Shown one piece after another: positions 1 through 12,252 of a stretch of DNA of 64,000 nt. Origin of the DNA: Sitta carolinensis. Its lineage: Eukaryota; Chordata; Aves; Passeriformes; Sittidae. The translations under genes were made by a program, and so were the position numbers. Position 1 is the first letter of the stretch. Each line of letters opens with the position of its first letter. Where the stretch lies: the NCBI GenBank assembly GCA_032173965.1, contig CM063288.1:18821501-18885500 (forward strand). The letters are read 5' to 3'. Below the pieces are notes generated by a model. It had not been told where the DNA came from. It searched no databases and was given only the letters and a program-made list of their open reading frames with translations.

Positions 1-289
1 TAGGAAGGAAAATGAGGGGATGCAATAGACAATTCTCAAGTACAGCACGGAAAATAGGAAGACTAAAGAAAAAATGGGAATGTAACAAGCTGGTAATGAT
101 GACACTCCCAGTTCTCAATGAAATGTGGATACTGGCTGTGTAGGTTATCCTTCTATTCCTATTTTTCATGTAGGTCATCTCCTGTACTGGTCTACCTTTC
201 CTGTACTCAGTAGGATTGGGAAATTTTTTCTTCCTGGGGAAGTATCAAAGTTTTCTATTAAAGACAATGTTTAAAGAGTGTATTTTAAA

Positions 290-310
290 AATATATATAT
301 TATATATATT
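290..310. repeat. AT dinucleotide-rich tract
   Basis: Alternating A and T with one interruption, lying just upstream of the CR1 tail at 339. More loosely AT-alternating sequence follows the same CR1 copy, around 784-832. It is a simple low-complexity tract with no coding content. Confidence 0.8.
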
Positions 311-338
311 AATGTATAGAGATGTGTATGTAAGTATA

Positions 339-745
339 TAGAATCACAGAAACATGTAGGTTGGAAAAGATGTTTAATGTCATTGATTCCAGCCTAATGC
401 TGTCATGTTTACCACTAAACCATATCCCCAAGTGCCACATCTACACTACATCTATTTTAAATATATCCAAGGATGGTGACTCAAACCTCTTCCCTGGGCA
501 ACCTGTTTCATTGCTTAATAATCTTTCTCATGGCATTTGTCCCTGTATCCAACCTGAACCTCCCCTGGTGCAACCTGAAGCCATTTTCTCTTGTCTTACT
601 GCTCGTTACCTGGGAGAAGAGCCTGACCCCCACTGGCTACAATGTCCTTTGATGCAGCCAGAGAGAGCAGTAAGGTCCCTCCTGAGCCTCCTCTCCTCCA
701 GGCTAAACACCCCCAACTCCCTCAGCCACTTCTTGTAAGACTTGC
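339..745 (-). mobile_element. CR1 LINE fragment, 3' end, antisense
   Basis: Read on the minus strand this is the 3' part of a CR1 (chicken repeat 1) non-LTR retrotransposon. On the plus strand it begins with the reverse complement of the CR1 terminus (AGAATCACAGAA, then GGTTGGAAAAGA). It continues through reverse complements of familiar CR1 3'UTR phrases: ACCACTAAACCATATCCCC, GCCACATCTACAC, GGATGGTGACTCAA, TTCCCTGGGCAACCTGTT and CTCCTCTCCTCCAGGCTAAACA. The element is 5'-truncated at about 745, as most CR1 copies are, and keeps no intact reverse-transcriptase frame. A 125-codon plus-strand open frame at 361-738 is antisense to the repeat and should not be taken as a gene. Many substitutions relative to the usual CR1 phrases suggest an old copy. 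The repeat class is recognised from memory of the family; the subfamily cannot be named without alignment. Confidence 0.95.
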
Positions 746-2076
746 ATATATATGTAATGCATTTTGTATGGCTAGATGAAAATAGATATATATGTATATT
801 TAAGTATCATTTTTATATATACAACTATATTTAAAGAACAGGTATTCCTCCTTGTATTAACTGGTGCCCTTTTGTAATGCTGGTTTTTTGCCTGAGACTA
901 CTTCCCATTTCAGGGTCTGTGTTTTAAGACAAAGTCCAGGTAACAAGTTAGAGGTAGCAACTTCTGTGTATGTATGCTGGCAGCATTAGGGTTTTTACAA
1001 GCTTGGAAGAGACCATGATTTCTGCAAACTAAGAAAATAACATCAATTCAAAAGAACTAGTCTCTTACATGGTTTTTTTTACAACAAAGAGTGGACCCCT
1101 ATGGTGGGCAAATCACTTTTCTACATGCATTTCCAAGACAGTATGTATCTCTGAGAGTGGCTACTGAGTGTAAACCAGCACCTGGTCATCAAAATTATTT
1201 CTTCAGGTAAACTGATAAGCAAGTGAAAAAACCTCTTACATTCTATGTCACTGTTTGGTAAATAATTCTGTTTACCATGGATTTTATTGACTACCTAATG
1301 ATCAGCAAAACTGAGTTCTTGAACATCTGTAAGTCAAGAGGAGAGAGGAGAGAGGAGAGAGGAGAGGTTTTCCAAAGACCTGATCTTGCTTTCATTGTTG
1401 GGTTGAATTAAAACTCAATTGTTTTAATCTACACTACAGTCTAACTGGCTAACTGGGAAAAAAGAAAAAAAAGAAACTCCCATCAAAGGATATGAGTCCA
1501 AAGAGTCATAATGCTCAATGGAGTGGCAAGAAAGTGTCAGGGCATTAGGGTGATTACAGACTTTCCATATTTCCAAAAAGAGTGAATTTATTTGCTTGAC
1601 TGGAGAGATAAGAACTCTCAAGCTGAAAAAGGAGGCCTCAGTAGACACTAAGTTGAGAATTTCAGCTCTATGTCACTTGAATTGATTGAAACATTGTCTT
1701 ATTTTAGCTTGGTTTAAATACGCTATTAACCTACAATGCCCCCCACAAAAGCAGTATTGTACTTCATAGAATTCTGGAGGGTTTCATGTGAAATCAGCTG
1801 ACTTTGTACTCAAGTGGGAGACAGTAATGCTGGGTTTGTTCATGTTTCCTGTAAAGTATGTGAACTGATCCATCACTCAACTAATCTCTTAAATTATTTT
1901 ACATGTTAAGAACAGCATTTTGATTACATTCTTCATTTACCTAGTTTAGTTAATCACATATTAAAATATTACTTTGAGTGATACTGCATAAATTTGACAG
2001 CATTTAGCAACAAAAAGCACTTCATTATAAGAAAGATTTCATTTTCATACTCCTCCTGTGTCTCACAGTAAGCAAC
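746..2076. other. Unique AT-rich sequence, no gene seen
   Basis: AT-rich noncoding DNA between the first CR1 tail and the LTR. It contains an AT-alternating patch right after the CR1 and a short heptamer repeat at 1340-1367. No open frame here has family resemblance. The 74-codon minus-strand frame at 1424-1648 has no recognisable motif. Confidence 0.6.
1340..1367. repeat. Heptanucleotide GGAGAGA tandem repeat, about 4 copies
   Basis: Three perfect GGAGAGA units in a row, followed by a nearly complete fourth (GGAGAGG). The tract is pure purine on the plus strand. It is a short minisatellite-like run of no evident function. Confidence 0.9.
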
Positions 2077-2429
2077 TGTCGTAGTTTGGAAAAAAAGAGT
2101 TTTTCTGAACTTCAGTGGTCAAACCAATGAGTGCTCAGGTTTAAAGACTGGCACCTGGTGTGGCCACTGAGGACAAGGATCCGCCTCTGAGAACACAGGG
2201 GTTAAAAGCAGAGGGCTCCCCGGAAAGCTCTCTCTTGGTTCCGGTCCCTGAGGACGGAGGGATCTCCCCTGCCCAGCGGCTGGCTGGGCGGGGGAGGGGA
2301 AGCCATGCGGCCTGGGTGAGGTAGGGCCGGAACCTCGGGCACAGAGGGGGAGAGGAAAAATCCTACAGGATGGAAGGGTGGAGAAAGTACAAGAACCTCG
2401 AGAGGCACCCGGCAGCCTTCTTTTCCCCT

Positions 2430-2451
2430 CCCCCCCCCCCCCCCTCCCCCC
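2430..2451. repeat. Poly-C tract
   Basis: A run of 15 C, one T, then six C, inside the GC-rich U3 part of the LTR. On the minus strand it is a long G run with G-quadruplex potential. Such runs are unstable and hard to sequence, so the true length may differ. Confidence 0.9.
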
Positions 2452-2637
2452 GGAGAGAGAAACTGAGAAACCGTGTCTGTGATCTCCGTCACCTTGAAAT
2501 TTGATATCAACTAAACAGCACGGCCGAAAGAGTATGGGAAGGTGGCACGAGAAGAGTGCCCAGCAACAAAGATACCGTGAGAGTTCTGGGGAAACAAAGC
2601 CCAAGATTTTAACCCTTTTTGTAAATGATGGAAACTT

Positions 2638-2645
2638 TATAAATA
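2638..2645 (+). promoter_or_regulatory. TATA-like box of the LTR
   Basis: TATAAATA lies downstream of the GC-rich part of the LTR and about 600 bases upstream of the AATAAA signal. This is the order expected for a U3 promoter in an LTR. Activity is inferred only from position and sequence. Confidence 0.45.
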
Positions 2646-3240
2646 CTAATCCTCCTGAATTTGAAGAAGAAAGATAGAAAGAACTAAGCAAAGATTATGA
2701 AAGTTTGTGTAAGTAGAAGATTGTCAAAGAACGCTGAAAAGAATCCTAGGTGGGAGGAGATGATGGAGTGGCTTTGGCTGGACTCTTTTGTATAGCCATG
2801 GACAGACTCATTTTTTCCTGTAACATAGAAGCTGTATCTGGGGAGAGGCATTGGCTTGGAGCCAAGAGTGGACAGTAGTGTGAACAGAGATGAGAGGTGT
2901 CCCAAAATTGAGTAGCTGTCGTTTCTTGGAACTAACCAAAGCATCTTTAAAAAGAGAAACCCTAGAAACAGCTCTAGTCCATGCACAGTGGTGAGAGCAC
3001 TGGACATGGAGGAAGAGGCCACGATGTGGTGCAAGAAGGACTCCTATCTCTCCTCAACGAACTGAGTACTGATTATCGGAAGGGTGGTAATAGACTAAAG
3101 ATTAATTATCTAAAAGGTAGTAACGTGATGGGGAATTTTCAGTTTGTTTTGTTAGGTTGAGAACTGGTGTGGGGGGGGAGGAAGTGTTTTTTTAAAGTTT
3201 CCATGTTCTTCTGTATGTGTCTTCTTTACCTATTATAAGT

Positions 3241-3246
3241 AATAAA
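3241..3246 (+). terminator. Polyadenylation signal of the LTR
   Basis: AATAAA, followed by a T-rich stretch, 66 bases before the proposed LTR end. It fits the R/U5 boundary signal of a retroviral LTR and supports the plus orientation. Confidence 0.6.
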
Positions 3247-5043
3247 GTTTTTTTCCTTTTGCTTTCTAAATTAGAAACTGTTTTGCTCTGTTTTTAGTCA
3301 CATCTCACAACAGATACCAGGGACAGTATATCGTTATAGGGGCACTGGCCTTGTGCCAACGTCAAACCTTTGACAGCAACAAAAATACTAAAGAATTAGT
3401 TACAAGAGAAGTTATTGATTCAAATTTCACATTTTCTTTTTAACATAAGGTAAATGCTAAAGTTATGTAATACCGGAAGAGGTAAAGCGAGTATAGTTTC
3501 TTCCTATTTAGATGTGACAGTCTAAAGTAAATTATTTTTAGAAAAAGTAACTTTTACAAAAGAAATAGCATTAGACAGAATGTCAGAAGTCTCAAGTTGA
3601 CATTCACCAGCCTTTTAACTGAGACAGCATTGGCTATCCAGACAATACAGCACCGTTTATGCTAGCAAGGTACAAGACGGTTGCTAACTGAAAAACTGCT
3701 TGTTCTGCAGCAAGGAAGCCAAGTGATAAGTTATGTAGCATGGTATGAATTTAGTTGCTTGAAAAATGAAAACTGGTTTGAGAATTCAGATGCACAGGTT
3801 TCAAGATAACCAATCAAACAAAAATCTTAGTAGTTGCCCAGATGCCTGGTTTTAACTTGGTTTTTCAGAAAAAAAATTGTTACTGTCATAAGTGTGCCAT
3901 GATTTCACTTGATAAATACAACAGAGTATTATTAAGAAATAAGGTGGAGTCTTTTGGAAGAGAATAGTTCAGTGAGGCCACAGAGGGAAGGATAACCTCA
4001 GGGAGAAGAGTTAATAATAGTTCCAAGTAACTTTATACTGACCATCTAAAGTCTGAAATATTTGTCCATGCCATTATTCTTGGAGAGATACAGGACATAA
4101 AACTACTAATTTTTTTACATTTTGCTAACACTCAAGTATTAGATAATGTCACAGAGATCTAATTGATAAATGCTGTCTTTCTATATTGGGTTGTAGGGGT
4201 CTGAGGTTTTCTTCATGAAAGTAATTGGAGAAAATCTAAAAGGCAAAAAATGGATTTAGTTTGAATTTCTTTTTGTCATAATAGAAAGAGATGACTCATT
4301 TAAATTACATTTTCTAGAAGTAATTCATGATAAACTGCTGCTTAGAAAACATGCCATTTAAATATAACTGATTACTGTAATCCCTTATGTTAACCCAGCG
4401 ACTACATGTTTTGCAATAAACATCATATTTAGAAGTAGTGAGAATGCTAAAAAAATCTTTGCCAGTAAAATAAGGACTTGTGCTCAGAATTCATAGAGGG
4501 TTCTTTTAATGAGGTGGTAATTTTCTGATAATATCTCTATTTTATAGTATGTGTATTTCAGAGTGTCCTGATATATCTTAATTTTTCATGTAATTATACC
4601 ATATTTTATTTAGCACAGCCTTGCTTTGTCTGTGGACTGAAAAACAAATAAACATCACTGTAGAAAGCCTGCAGTCTCAGGATTCACCTGGCAGAAATAA
4701 TACTGGCAGCTTTACTACCAGTCTACTTTCCACATCTTTTATCTAAAAAATAAACTGCAATGTATTTCCCATATGGAAAACTCCATGGTGCTAGCTGTAA
4801 AACAAGATCAAAGTCTGAAAACATTTACCTGTTGAGCTCTGTCTTTATATGCCTTCCTCTGCTTCTTTTTACTAGCAATTACTGTATTTTTACTTCGCAA
4901 AAGAAATTATTCAAAGTCTCTATTTTTACACCCTGAGTCTTGCTTTAACCATTGGACCAGTCTCAATTCCAAAACCAGATGTTTATGTTCCTTTAAAATA
5001 CCAAAGTTTGGTGGATTTTCATGTTTAGAGATGCTTCAAATGT

Positions 5044-5077
5044 ATTGTAACCTGATGTAACCAAATCAGGTTACAAT
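5044..5077. repeat. Perfect inverted repeat, 13-bp arms, 8-base loop
   Basis: The left arm ATTGTAACCTGAT (5044-5056) is the exact reverse complement of the right arm ATCAGGTTACAAT (5065-5077). The loop is GTAACCAA, which itself repeats part of the left arm (GTAACC). The arms can form a cruciform or RNA hairpin. No T run or A tail marks it as a terminator or small-RNA gene, and the stem is too short for a microRNA precursor. Confidence 0.9.
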
Positions 5078-8000
5078 TTCCTGACAGGGTCAGTGCATGT
5101 AAACTGCGTGTCAAGATTAATTAAATACCAAAGTAATCCTCAGCTGTGCATTGCTTGACTGCATCACCGAGGCAGTTTGATACAAGGTGGCTTTTCAGTG
5201 CCAGGGGAGGCTGCTGGAGAGCAGGTGAGAGGCAGTTGCTCCTGATAAAGCTGAAATGCACACATGGGCACATATCACAGCCTCAGCATTAGAGGGGCTG
5301 GATTCACCAGTGTTCCTGCCAGGCTGACATCTGAAATGTTTCCATGCCCTTCTGTCTACTAATGAATTCTTTAATGCATGAGTATTTTGCAGAAGGAAGC
5401 TGTGAATACTAAATACTCTAAAGCTTGGGGGATTCAACCAATCTCTGCTTCTGGTGTCACTTAGTATTTTGTTGTTAATGCAAAGTCCACCAGCTTCCAG
5501 AGGTCCATTTCAGAATACTGACACTATCATGCCCTGGTAAGAATCTGATATGCTTGCAGATGCAAAATATAAATTTCAAGCCTCCTTAAGATTAGGCAAG
5601 AAGTTAAAATTTCCTAAACTTGGACCTATTTTTTTCTAATTCCTTAACCGGTGTGATCATTGGATTAATTGATAGAAAGCTTCTCAGCTGTTTTTTGAGA
5701 GGGTGTAATATCTGTATTAGACCCAGCTCAGGGTCAAATACTCAGCTATCTTAATACTCAGTGGAAATAGGCACTTTTCCTCAGCCTAGAATTTTAAGTA
5801 TCAATGTGCCTAGGATAGGATGGACTTAGGTCTCCATTTCCCTCCTGGAAATGCAAGAGGCTACCTGCAGACTAGTTACTGTAGCAGTCATTTTTAAGCA
5901 TCTTGCAATCCCTGTGGATACCACAGAAAAAATTTCATACCTGTTTCAGGACTGTGATTTCCACTAGGGATAAGGGGAAAAAATAAATATATGCTCTCTG
6001 AAAATTAGTCTGTTTTAGTAATACCAAAACAAGACTACATTTCATTTCCCTGTATTTTTCAAAAGATATTTTGCTTGCCAGATTTTCTTATTGTCTGTCC
6101 ATCAATTCTAATATCCACTATGTGAAATTGCTAAGTACAAAACAAGAAATATTTATTGTAGACATTTAACAGGGCTGTGCAAATATTTCACACAACTGAA
6201 TAATTTAATAGCTTTTAATCTCTTTCCTCACAAGTAGTTTGTAAATATAGTAATGTCCTCAAAATATCGTTTTTATTCCTTTTTTTTCTACTAAGATACA
6301 GCTATGCTATGCAGTATAAGATGCAACTAAAGTATAACGACTTTGATTTACCTGTTTGATGAAGAACTAAAGTAAAAAAAGAGGTTTAGGAAAAGTAATC
6401 TGAAAACTAATCATGGGTTCAAGGTAGGAAAGTGTTTTGTGACTTTATGGTATTAACAGAGCAGAAAATACCAAGAATTGGAACCCAGCATTTATTTTAG
6501 TGAGCATCTACTTAAGGCTTGACTGGCCAGCATGCAGGTATTTGAATTCTCAGGGTGAAAAACAGTATATGTGAAAAGAGCCATCCTAATTGTACAGGGC
6601 ATGGCAATGCAGGATTCACTCAGACACAGGGAAAACATCCTGGAGCAGCCTACAAGGTCTGTCTCTTGTGACAGGCAGGTAACACGGAAGATGTAGCTGA
6701 GGTCTGTGATCTGGACAGTACAGCCTATCTTGGCACTCAGGGTTGCAGCAGGAAGTCTCTGATGGCACAACACTACAGTGAGGATAGTGTGCCTCCCAAA
6801 TTATGAATTTCAACTGGATCACAATGAGTAAATTTTCTGTGAGCAGGAAATTTGAAAGGTAAAGACATTACAAGTGAGGCTTGTGTCTGAACTATGGCAG
6901 AAGTTCTGTTTAGAACTAGAAATACATTTGAATTTGTCTTTGTGTATTATCTAGGTGACAGAGGTGATAAATGAACACAAAGGTACATCCTCACCTCAGA
7001 ATTTCCTATGGATGGTTTCTAGGTCTGGGAATGCTTTCCTCTAATGTGAGCAGGAGGCCTGTGCGTACTGCTTGTACACTATGGACAACTGTAACCAAGA
7101 GGAAAAAGACAGGGAGTTGTTAACACCTACAGCTTGTCAAACACAATAGGAATTTAAATTATTTTTTAACTAATAAATGTATACTGACTCCATTAGGAGA
7201 TTGTATAGGTCTTGGGACTTAGAGGAAGAATATACAGATTGTAATGACAGCATAATGAATGTAAAGTCATAACCTTTTGAGACTCGTTATATATAAATGA
7301 AACTGCAGTCTAGTTGAGAATACAATATGTAGTTTTGACCTTTCTTTGAAATACAGAAATGGTGCTTAGCTGTGAAATTCATTGTGGTCTCCAGTGTAAC
7401 ATAGCTATTCATTTTTAAAGTGATTAATTTTGTTTAGTATTGACTAAAGACTTCACTGGACTAAATACAGAAATACCGTGGGCAAGAACACTATATAAGC
7501 AAGTATCATCTCCCTAGCTAAGCATTTACAGGTAGCAGTTTTGTCAAATTTTCCATTCATAACAATCAAGTAGAAAATATAAGAATGAAATTAAATGCAT
7601 AGGTTCAACAAGGTTTTTGTATTTTTAATGAAATATGCCTCATTAGAAACACAGATTTGATTAAAGAACTATAATCCTGAAGAACAAATGGACAAATGGA
7701 ATGTGCAGACATCTTCAGTTTATGAAAACTTATAATCAAAATGGCACATATGGCTTTATCTAATAAATTGTTTCTTGTAAACTTTGAAAGGCAGGAATGT
7801 CTGGGTTTGCAAAAACTTGGTTCATCATTGGGAGTTACAGTCTAAACTGCCGAGTTTGGAAATTATGGGGAATGGTTTTAATACTATAAATTAGGCATGG
7901 AATTTAGATCATTTAGTGCAAACTGTGCTGTGGCTATGTTATGCCTACAGTGTGAATAAATGAAAAAAAAATAGTCTTTAAAGGGACCTGTATCATCACA

Positions 8001-9713
8001 AAGACTTGAGTCACTACAAAATTATGCACAAAGAGAACATGTTATGGTAAGTCATCCTCTGGGCAGCAAGACTAAATCAAATTGGATGTACTGCCACTGA
8101 AAAGACACAGAGCACATTCTCCTGTTTGTGTGTTACTTGCTCTTGAATTTGCTGATCAATGAGGGACTGGTCTTCTGTACTGAGCTGTAAATCCCAAAGG
8201 ATTAATGTGCATATTGAACAGACTGGATCACCAACATAATGACTTCTTATGGGTAATAATCTTTATAGTTCCATAGCACTATTACCTTTACTAACTGCAT
8301 TTACTGAATATTATTGAACCCTCACAAAAGGAAGTCCTGACAGAGCTTTTCTGTAACAAACAGAAAATCACAAGAAAAAAGATTGTCTATTGGCCATTCC
8401 AGTAGGATGCTTTAAAATTATAAAGTAAAAATTACTTGCAATTTTCTGGATCTTCTTTTTAGTGAAGTGAGATTATGTAAAATATAATACATTAAAAATT
8501 TAGCTTATAATTGGTTTACCATATAGACAGAATTTAGGAATAACAAATAATGTGTTGATAATACAAAACTCAGGAGTAATTTCAGTGCTTAGGAAAATAA
8601 TAAAATATATTATCTGTGTAAAGTTATTACTTCATTTACACTAGGTTTCTTGGCATATCTAGAATCCAAGCAGACGTCTTGAATTAATTGAGTAGACAGG
8701 AGTGATAAACTTTCAAAGCTCAGCTGACCTTGTAGTAGCTATCACAAATTGCAGTACCTGAAGATCTTATTCTTTTGCTTTCATGGCTAATTTTATCTTT
8801 GGCTAAAGGTCAAAATTAGTCCATTCAATAAGTAATTTAAAATTAAAAGCTCTAATAACATTTCAGTAAAGTTCTGTCATTCTGTTACATAAAGTGATTA
8901 AATATCTGTAATTATATGATTAAATTTTCCAATTACTGGTTTTCATGCGTTAAAGGAGTATGAAAGTACCCCATGCCATTGTCAGAACAGTGTGTATAAG
9001 TACATTTTCTTACATAGATTTACTGATGCCTGTAGGTTTTGGACTGTTTTTGGTTTTAAGCAGATTATTTTTCATGGACTTTACCTCAAAATGTCTTAAC
9101 TGCCATGTAATGTGGTATTTACTCTGAAACAGAAAGATACTTTTTAAAAATAGAAGTGTTCATCTTTTCATGCACATTGAACTCCGGTTTCTGAGTACTT
9201 CCAAAAGAATAATCTACCCTACAGAGTTTATTTGTATTACACTGGGTTTATGTCACATAACTTTTTAAATACTACTTTTCCAAGGTATGGATATAATAGT
9301 ATCAGCTGAAATGATATTTTTAAACTTAAATTTACTCATAATGCTTTACACTAGGAAAGCTAAAATAACACTTTTATAAACTCAATTTTTGTGCAGTAAG
9401 GCGAATTTTTTAAGTATGATAAGGAAATGTATCCTATTGCCAGTAATGCTCGATACATAAATCATGAAAGCAAAACCTACTTTCTGAATGGACAGAACAG
9501 AAAAGATCTGTCAGATTTGTTCACATATACCTTTTCACAAGTCAGGAACAGGAATCAGAAATTACAGTTCAAAATTAACCTAATCAAATTTGATTTAAAT
9601 CTAACCAGATTTGTTAGAGGATTTTGTAAAGATGTTCCTTGTGTTTGAATTCACATTTATTTAATGAGCAAAACCACACAGGTTTTACATCAGCCCAGGC
9701 TTTCCAGGGAGAG

Positions 9714-9740
9714 CTTAGTCCTTACTTAGTCCTTACTTAG
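9714..9740. repeat. 11-base tandem repeat, 2.5 copies
   Basis: Two perfect copies of CTTAGTCCTTA (9714-9724 and 9725-9735) followed by CTTAG. It lies in a slightly GC-richer patch and is a small local duplication. Confidence 0.9.
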
Positions 9741-10924
9741 GGTCTGTGTGCAGGCAACAACACGTGCAGAGAGCCCAACGCCACAACTTGGTTGTAAGGT
9801 ACAAGGTGACCTGGAGAGAGAAGATCAGGGAGACATGACTTGGCTGCGCTTTTATATATTCTGCCTTGTGGAGACTGTTGAATGAACTGAATTTAGTCCT
9901 TATTTAATACAGAATGTAATTTCCTGGGAAGTCAAACTGGAAGAAAAGCTCCATGAATCTGGACAATGGAAATTATTTAAATACATAACATAATACTAGA
10001 AGAAAAGGTGAACTTTTTAGAGAAACAACTCCAGGAGCAGGGAAGTGAAGGATAGAAGAAAGAAGGGTTGAGCTGTTTTATTAAAATGTAGTGATCAAAG
10101 ATCACAAGTAATGCTTAATGTTTTATAAGATCAGATAAACAGCTTTCTAAAACTAGAGACTTAGAGACAGTGAATGTCTCCAGTGATCCTTTATTAATAA
10201 AACTGCTTAAAACCAGAAATTTAATACATACAAAAAAAAATAAATCCTGTGTTCCCATTTGTGAGCTTCATTTTGTGAAAAGTTATTTTCAAATCTTATG
10301 CCTAAGAGAAGGAATTACAACTCCTGCTGTACACACAATTGCTTCAAGTCCAAAGTGCCTGAATCTCCAGATTTTCTCAGTGGAATCCATTTAATCAATT
10401 GCAACAGACTATTGCAAGCTTGTATATGTTTAATGATATAATATAAGCTTCAGGACAAGCTCATGAGGTGACAGTGTTCCAGCCTCAAAAGAAATTGAGT
10501 TTCAGCTTTCCATGCCTTTTCACTTGGCCTAAATCCCTTGAAGTGCTGGGATGCTGCAGAGAAGCACAACCGTGTACTTAGGAGGAGGGCTGAGGATGCT
10601 GCATTTGAGGCATCTGCAGTTTTCTTTAGCCCAAAGACTAGGAATAAAACTTGGTGTTCCCTATGGTAGGCCAGAACATGAACAAAAGGGACAGCAATAC
10701 ATAAAAGAAACCTTTATAACACTAACAACATGCACAGTAAAAGCATTCAAAAGCATAACAAGGGTTAAAAAAAAAAATACTCTCTGTTGGAAGCTGAGGC
10801 AAGGAAACAAAACTACCAGGCCTAAACAATGACTTCTGCCAACTCTTTTCTTTTGTTCATAAATTCACTTGTTTTCAGGATTCTTTACTGTGTCCTTTAC
10901 TGACAGCTGAGTGCTTGGCTTAAG

Positions 10925-11050
10925 CCCTGCCAGCGCGTTCAGATCTGTGAGGGAGCAACCCTGAGCCTCTGTCAGAGATGCTGCTTCTTCAATGCCCTCG
11001 GCGGGTCACGAGCGAGCCCGGTATCTGCCCGAGCAGCACGGGCACAGATT
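10925..11050. other. Small CpG cluster in an AT-rich, CpG-poor background
   Basis: About nine CpG dinucleotides fall within roughly 120 bases, with seven between about 11000 and 11045. Most of the surrounding kilobases have very few. The wider GC-richer patch runs from about 10890 to 11150. It ends near a donor-like GGTAAG at about 11145, but no acceptor or coding frame accompanies it. It may be a small regulatory island, a first noncoding exon with promoter, or a remnant of a GC-rich transposon or LTR. I cannot tell these apart from sequence alone. Confidence 0.5.
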
Positions 11051-12204
11051 AATGATCACCTTCCCAAGCTCCTGGCCATTCTAGCACAGCCCTGGGTGGC
11101 TGCTGGATGCTTTCCAGCCGCAATTTTCCAGTTCAGAAAGCTGTGGTAAGCTGTGAAGAAGCACAAATCACAACTATCTGTCCTTGGCATGTGCAATAAT
11201 AGCCCATGGTCAAAAACCAGTCAAAGACAGAAGATACCCAGGTATTTGGCAATGCTGTTTCACACTGGTATCTGACATCTTTGCTGTTTGTAAGGGCACT
11301 TGGCTAAACCTTCTGTACATTTTGGGGATCATAGCATGGTATTTTATTCATATTAATAAGTCAATATTATGCTGTGTGAAGATCTACTGTACAAAAATAA
11401 TTTTGATCCTTGTCTATTAATTAACATTGTTCCAGCTACTAATTGAATGTTGGTTTTTTGATATAATATGCCTGAATTCTTATCTGATGGTTCATAATAG
11501 ATCCAAACCACTTGCTATGACTGATGACATCAGAAGCTTGTTAACAGTAAGAAACATGAGCTGCTAGATTTGAACCCCCCTCCTTTTACTTGCATTTTGT
11601 GGGAGGTTCTTTAAACTCAAAGTTTAAGTGGGAAAAAAATCTTCCCCAAAGTAATATGAAGATGGATGCAGCCAGTACAGCTCTGCACACTATTTTCTTT
11701 TAATCTTCTTTATCACTGTGCTGTCAGAATATATTTAATATCGTGTAAATTCTGATCTAAGAGAATTAGATTTGTTTCATATCCAGTGAATAACTTCAGT
11801 GTTTTGGAACAGTCAAGTCTTTATCTTGTGAAATTAAGTTGCTGGCCCAGCATACCATTAGCTTCAGATTATTGATGAAAATTTATGTACATTAGCACAG
11901 TAATATAATGGGGCCTGGTCTTCTTCAAAATTCCTGGCAACTTGATGAAGAAAGCTGTCAAACAAAACAAGCCTGGTAGTCACTAATAATACTATATATT
12001 TAAGCTTACATGCTCCTACACAGTTTGTTCCTTATTAACTGCTGGACTGGGCAAAGTCGGTTTAAAAGAGAAGCAAGTTGGGCATCAGCTGTCCCAAGGA
12101 TTGCTGGCATACATCAGGATAGCAAACAGATGGTTTTGTTACCCAAGCTAACGGGTACACATATGTGGTTTCCCATACCCTCCCAAAGGCAGGGGAGGGC
12201 CCAT

Positions 12205-12252
12205 AGGATTTTGTTGGGAAGAGTCCCAACAAGGATTTTGTTGGGAAGAGTC
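12205..12252. repeat. 21-base direct repeat with 6-base spacer
   Basis: Two identical 21-base copies, at 12205-12225 and 12232-12252, each containing GATTTTGTTGGGAAGAG. The spacer is CCAACA, giving a 27-base period. It looks like a recent local duplication. Confidence 0.92.

Larger units (their letters stand above)
2077..3312 (+). mobile_element. Probable solo LTR of an endogenous retrovirus (ERVL-like)
   Basis: A block of about 1.24 kb with the layout of a retroviral long terminal repeat in plus orientation. It starts TGTCGTAGTTTGG and ends ATCTCACAACA, so the ends have the expected TG...CA form and a short inverted match (TGT/ACA). The 5' half is GC-rich and CpG-containing, unlike its AT-rich flanks, as U3 regions often are. 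A TATA-like box lies at 2638-2645 and an AATAAA polyadenylation signal at 3241-3246, leaving a short U5. The flanking pentamers GCAAC (2072-2076) and GATAC (3313-3317) agree at only three of five positions, so a target-site duplication is not convincing. No gag, pol or env coding remains nearby, so this is most simply a solo LTR left by recombination. The 190- and 102-codon minus-strand frames here are chance products of its GC-rich part. The assignment to ERVL is from the form of the ends and is tentative; another avian LTR family is possible. Confidence 0.72.
3313..10880. other. Unique AT-rich sequence, no gene seen
   Basis: About 7.5 kb of AT-rich noncoding DNA. The only clear structures are the hairpin at 5044-5077 and the 11-base tandem repeat at 9714-9740. 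Slightly GC-richer patches near 5160-5350, 6590-6780 and 9680-9850 show no repeat or protein family I recognise. They could be decayed transposons. Open frames here (for example 80 codons at 5195-5437, 93 codons at 6492-6773 and 73 codons at 9427-9648) are short and carry no motifs. Confidence 0.6.

Noticed and set aside
361..738. 125-codon plus-strand open frame
   Set aside because: It is antisense to a CR1 3' end, whose 3'UTR phrases are plainly visible. The open frame is a by-product of the repeat.
2119..2691. 190-codon minus-strand open frame, the longest in the window
   Set aside because: It lies in the GC-rich part of the LTR, where stop codons are rare, and reads through the poly-C tract. 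It shows no retroviral or cellular domain.
11545..11600. tRNA-like T-arm string (GGTTCAAATC on the minus strand)
   Set aside because: No acceptor stem, D arm or anticodon arm could be laid out around it.
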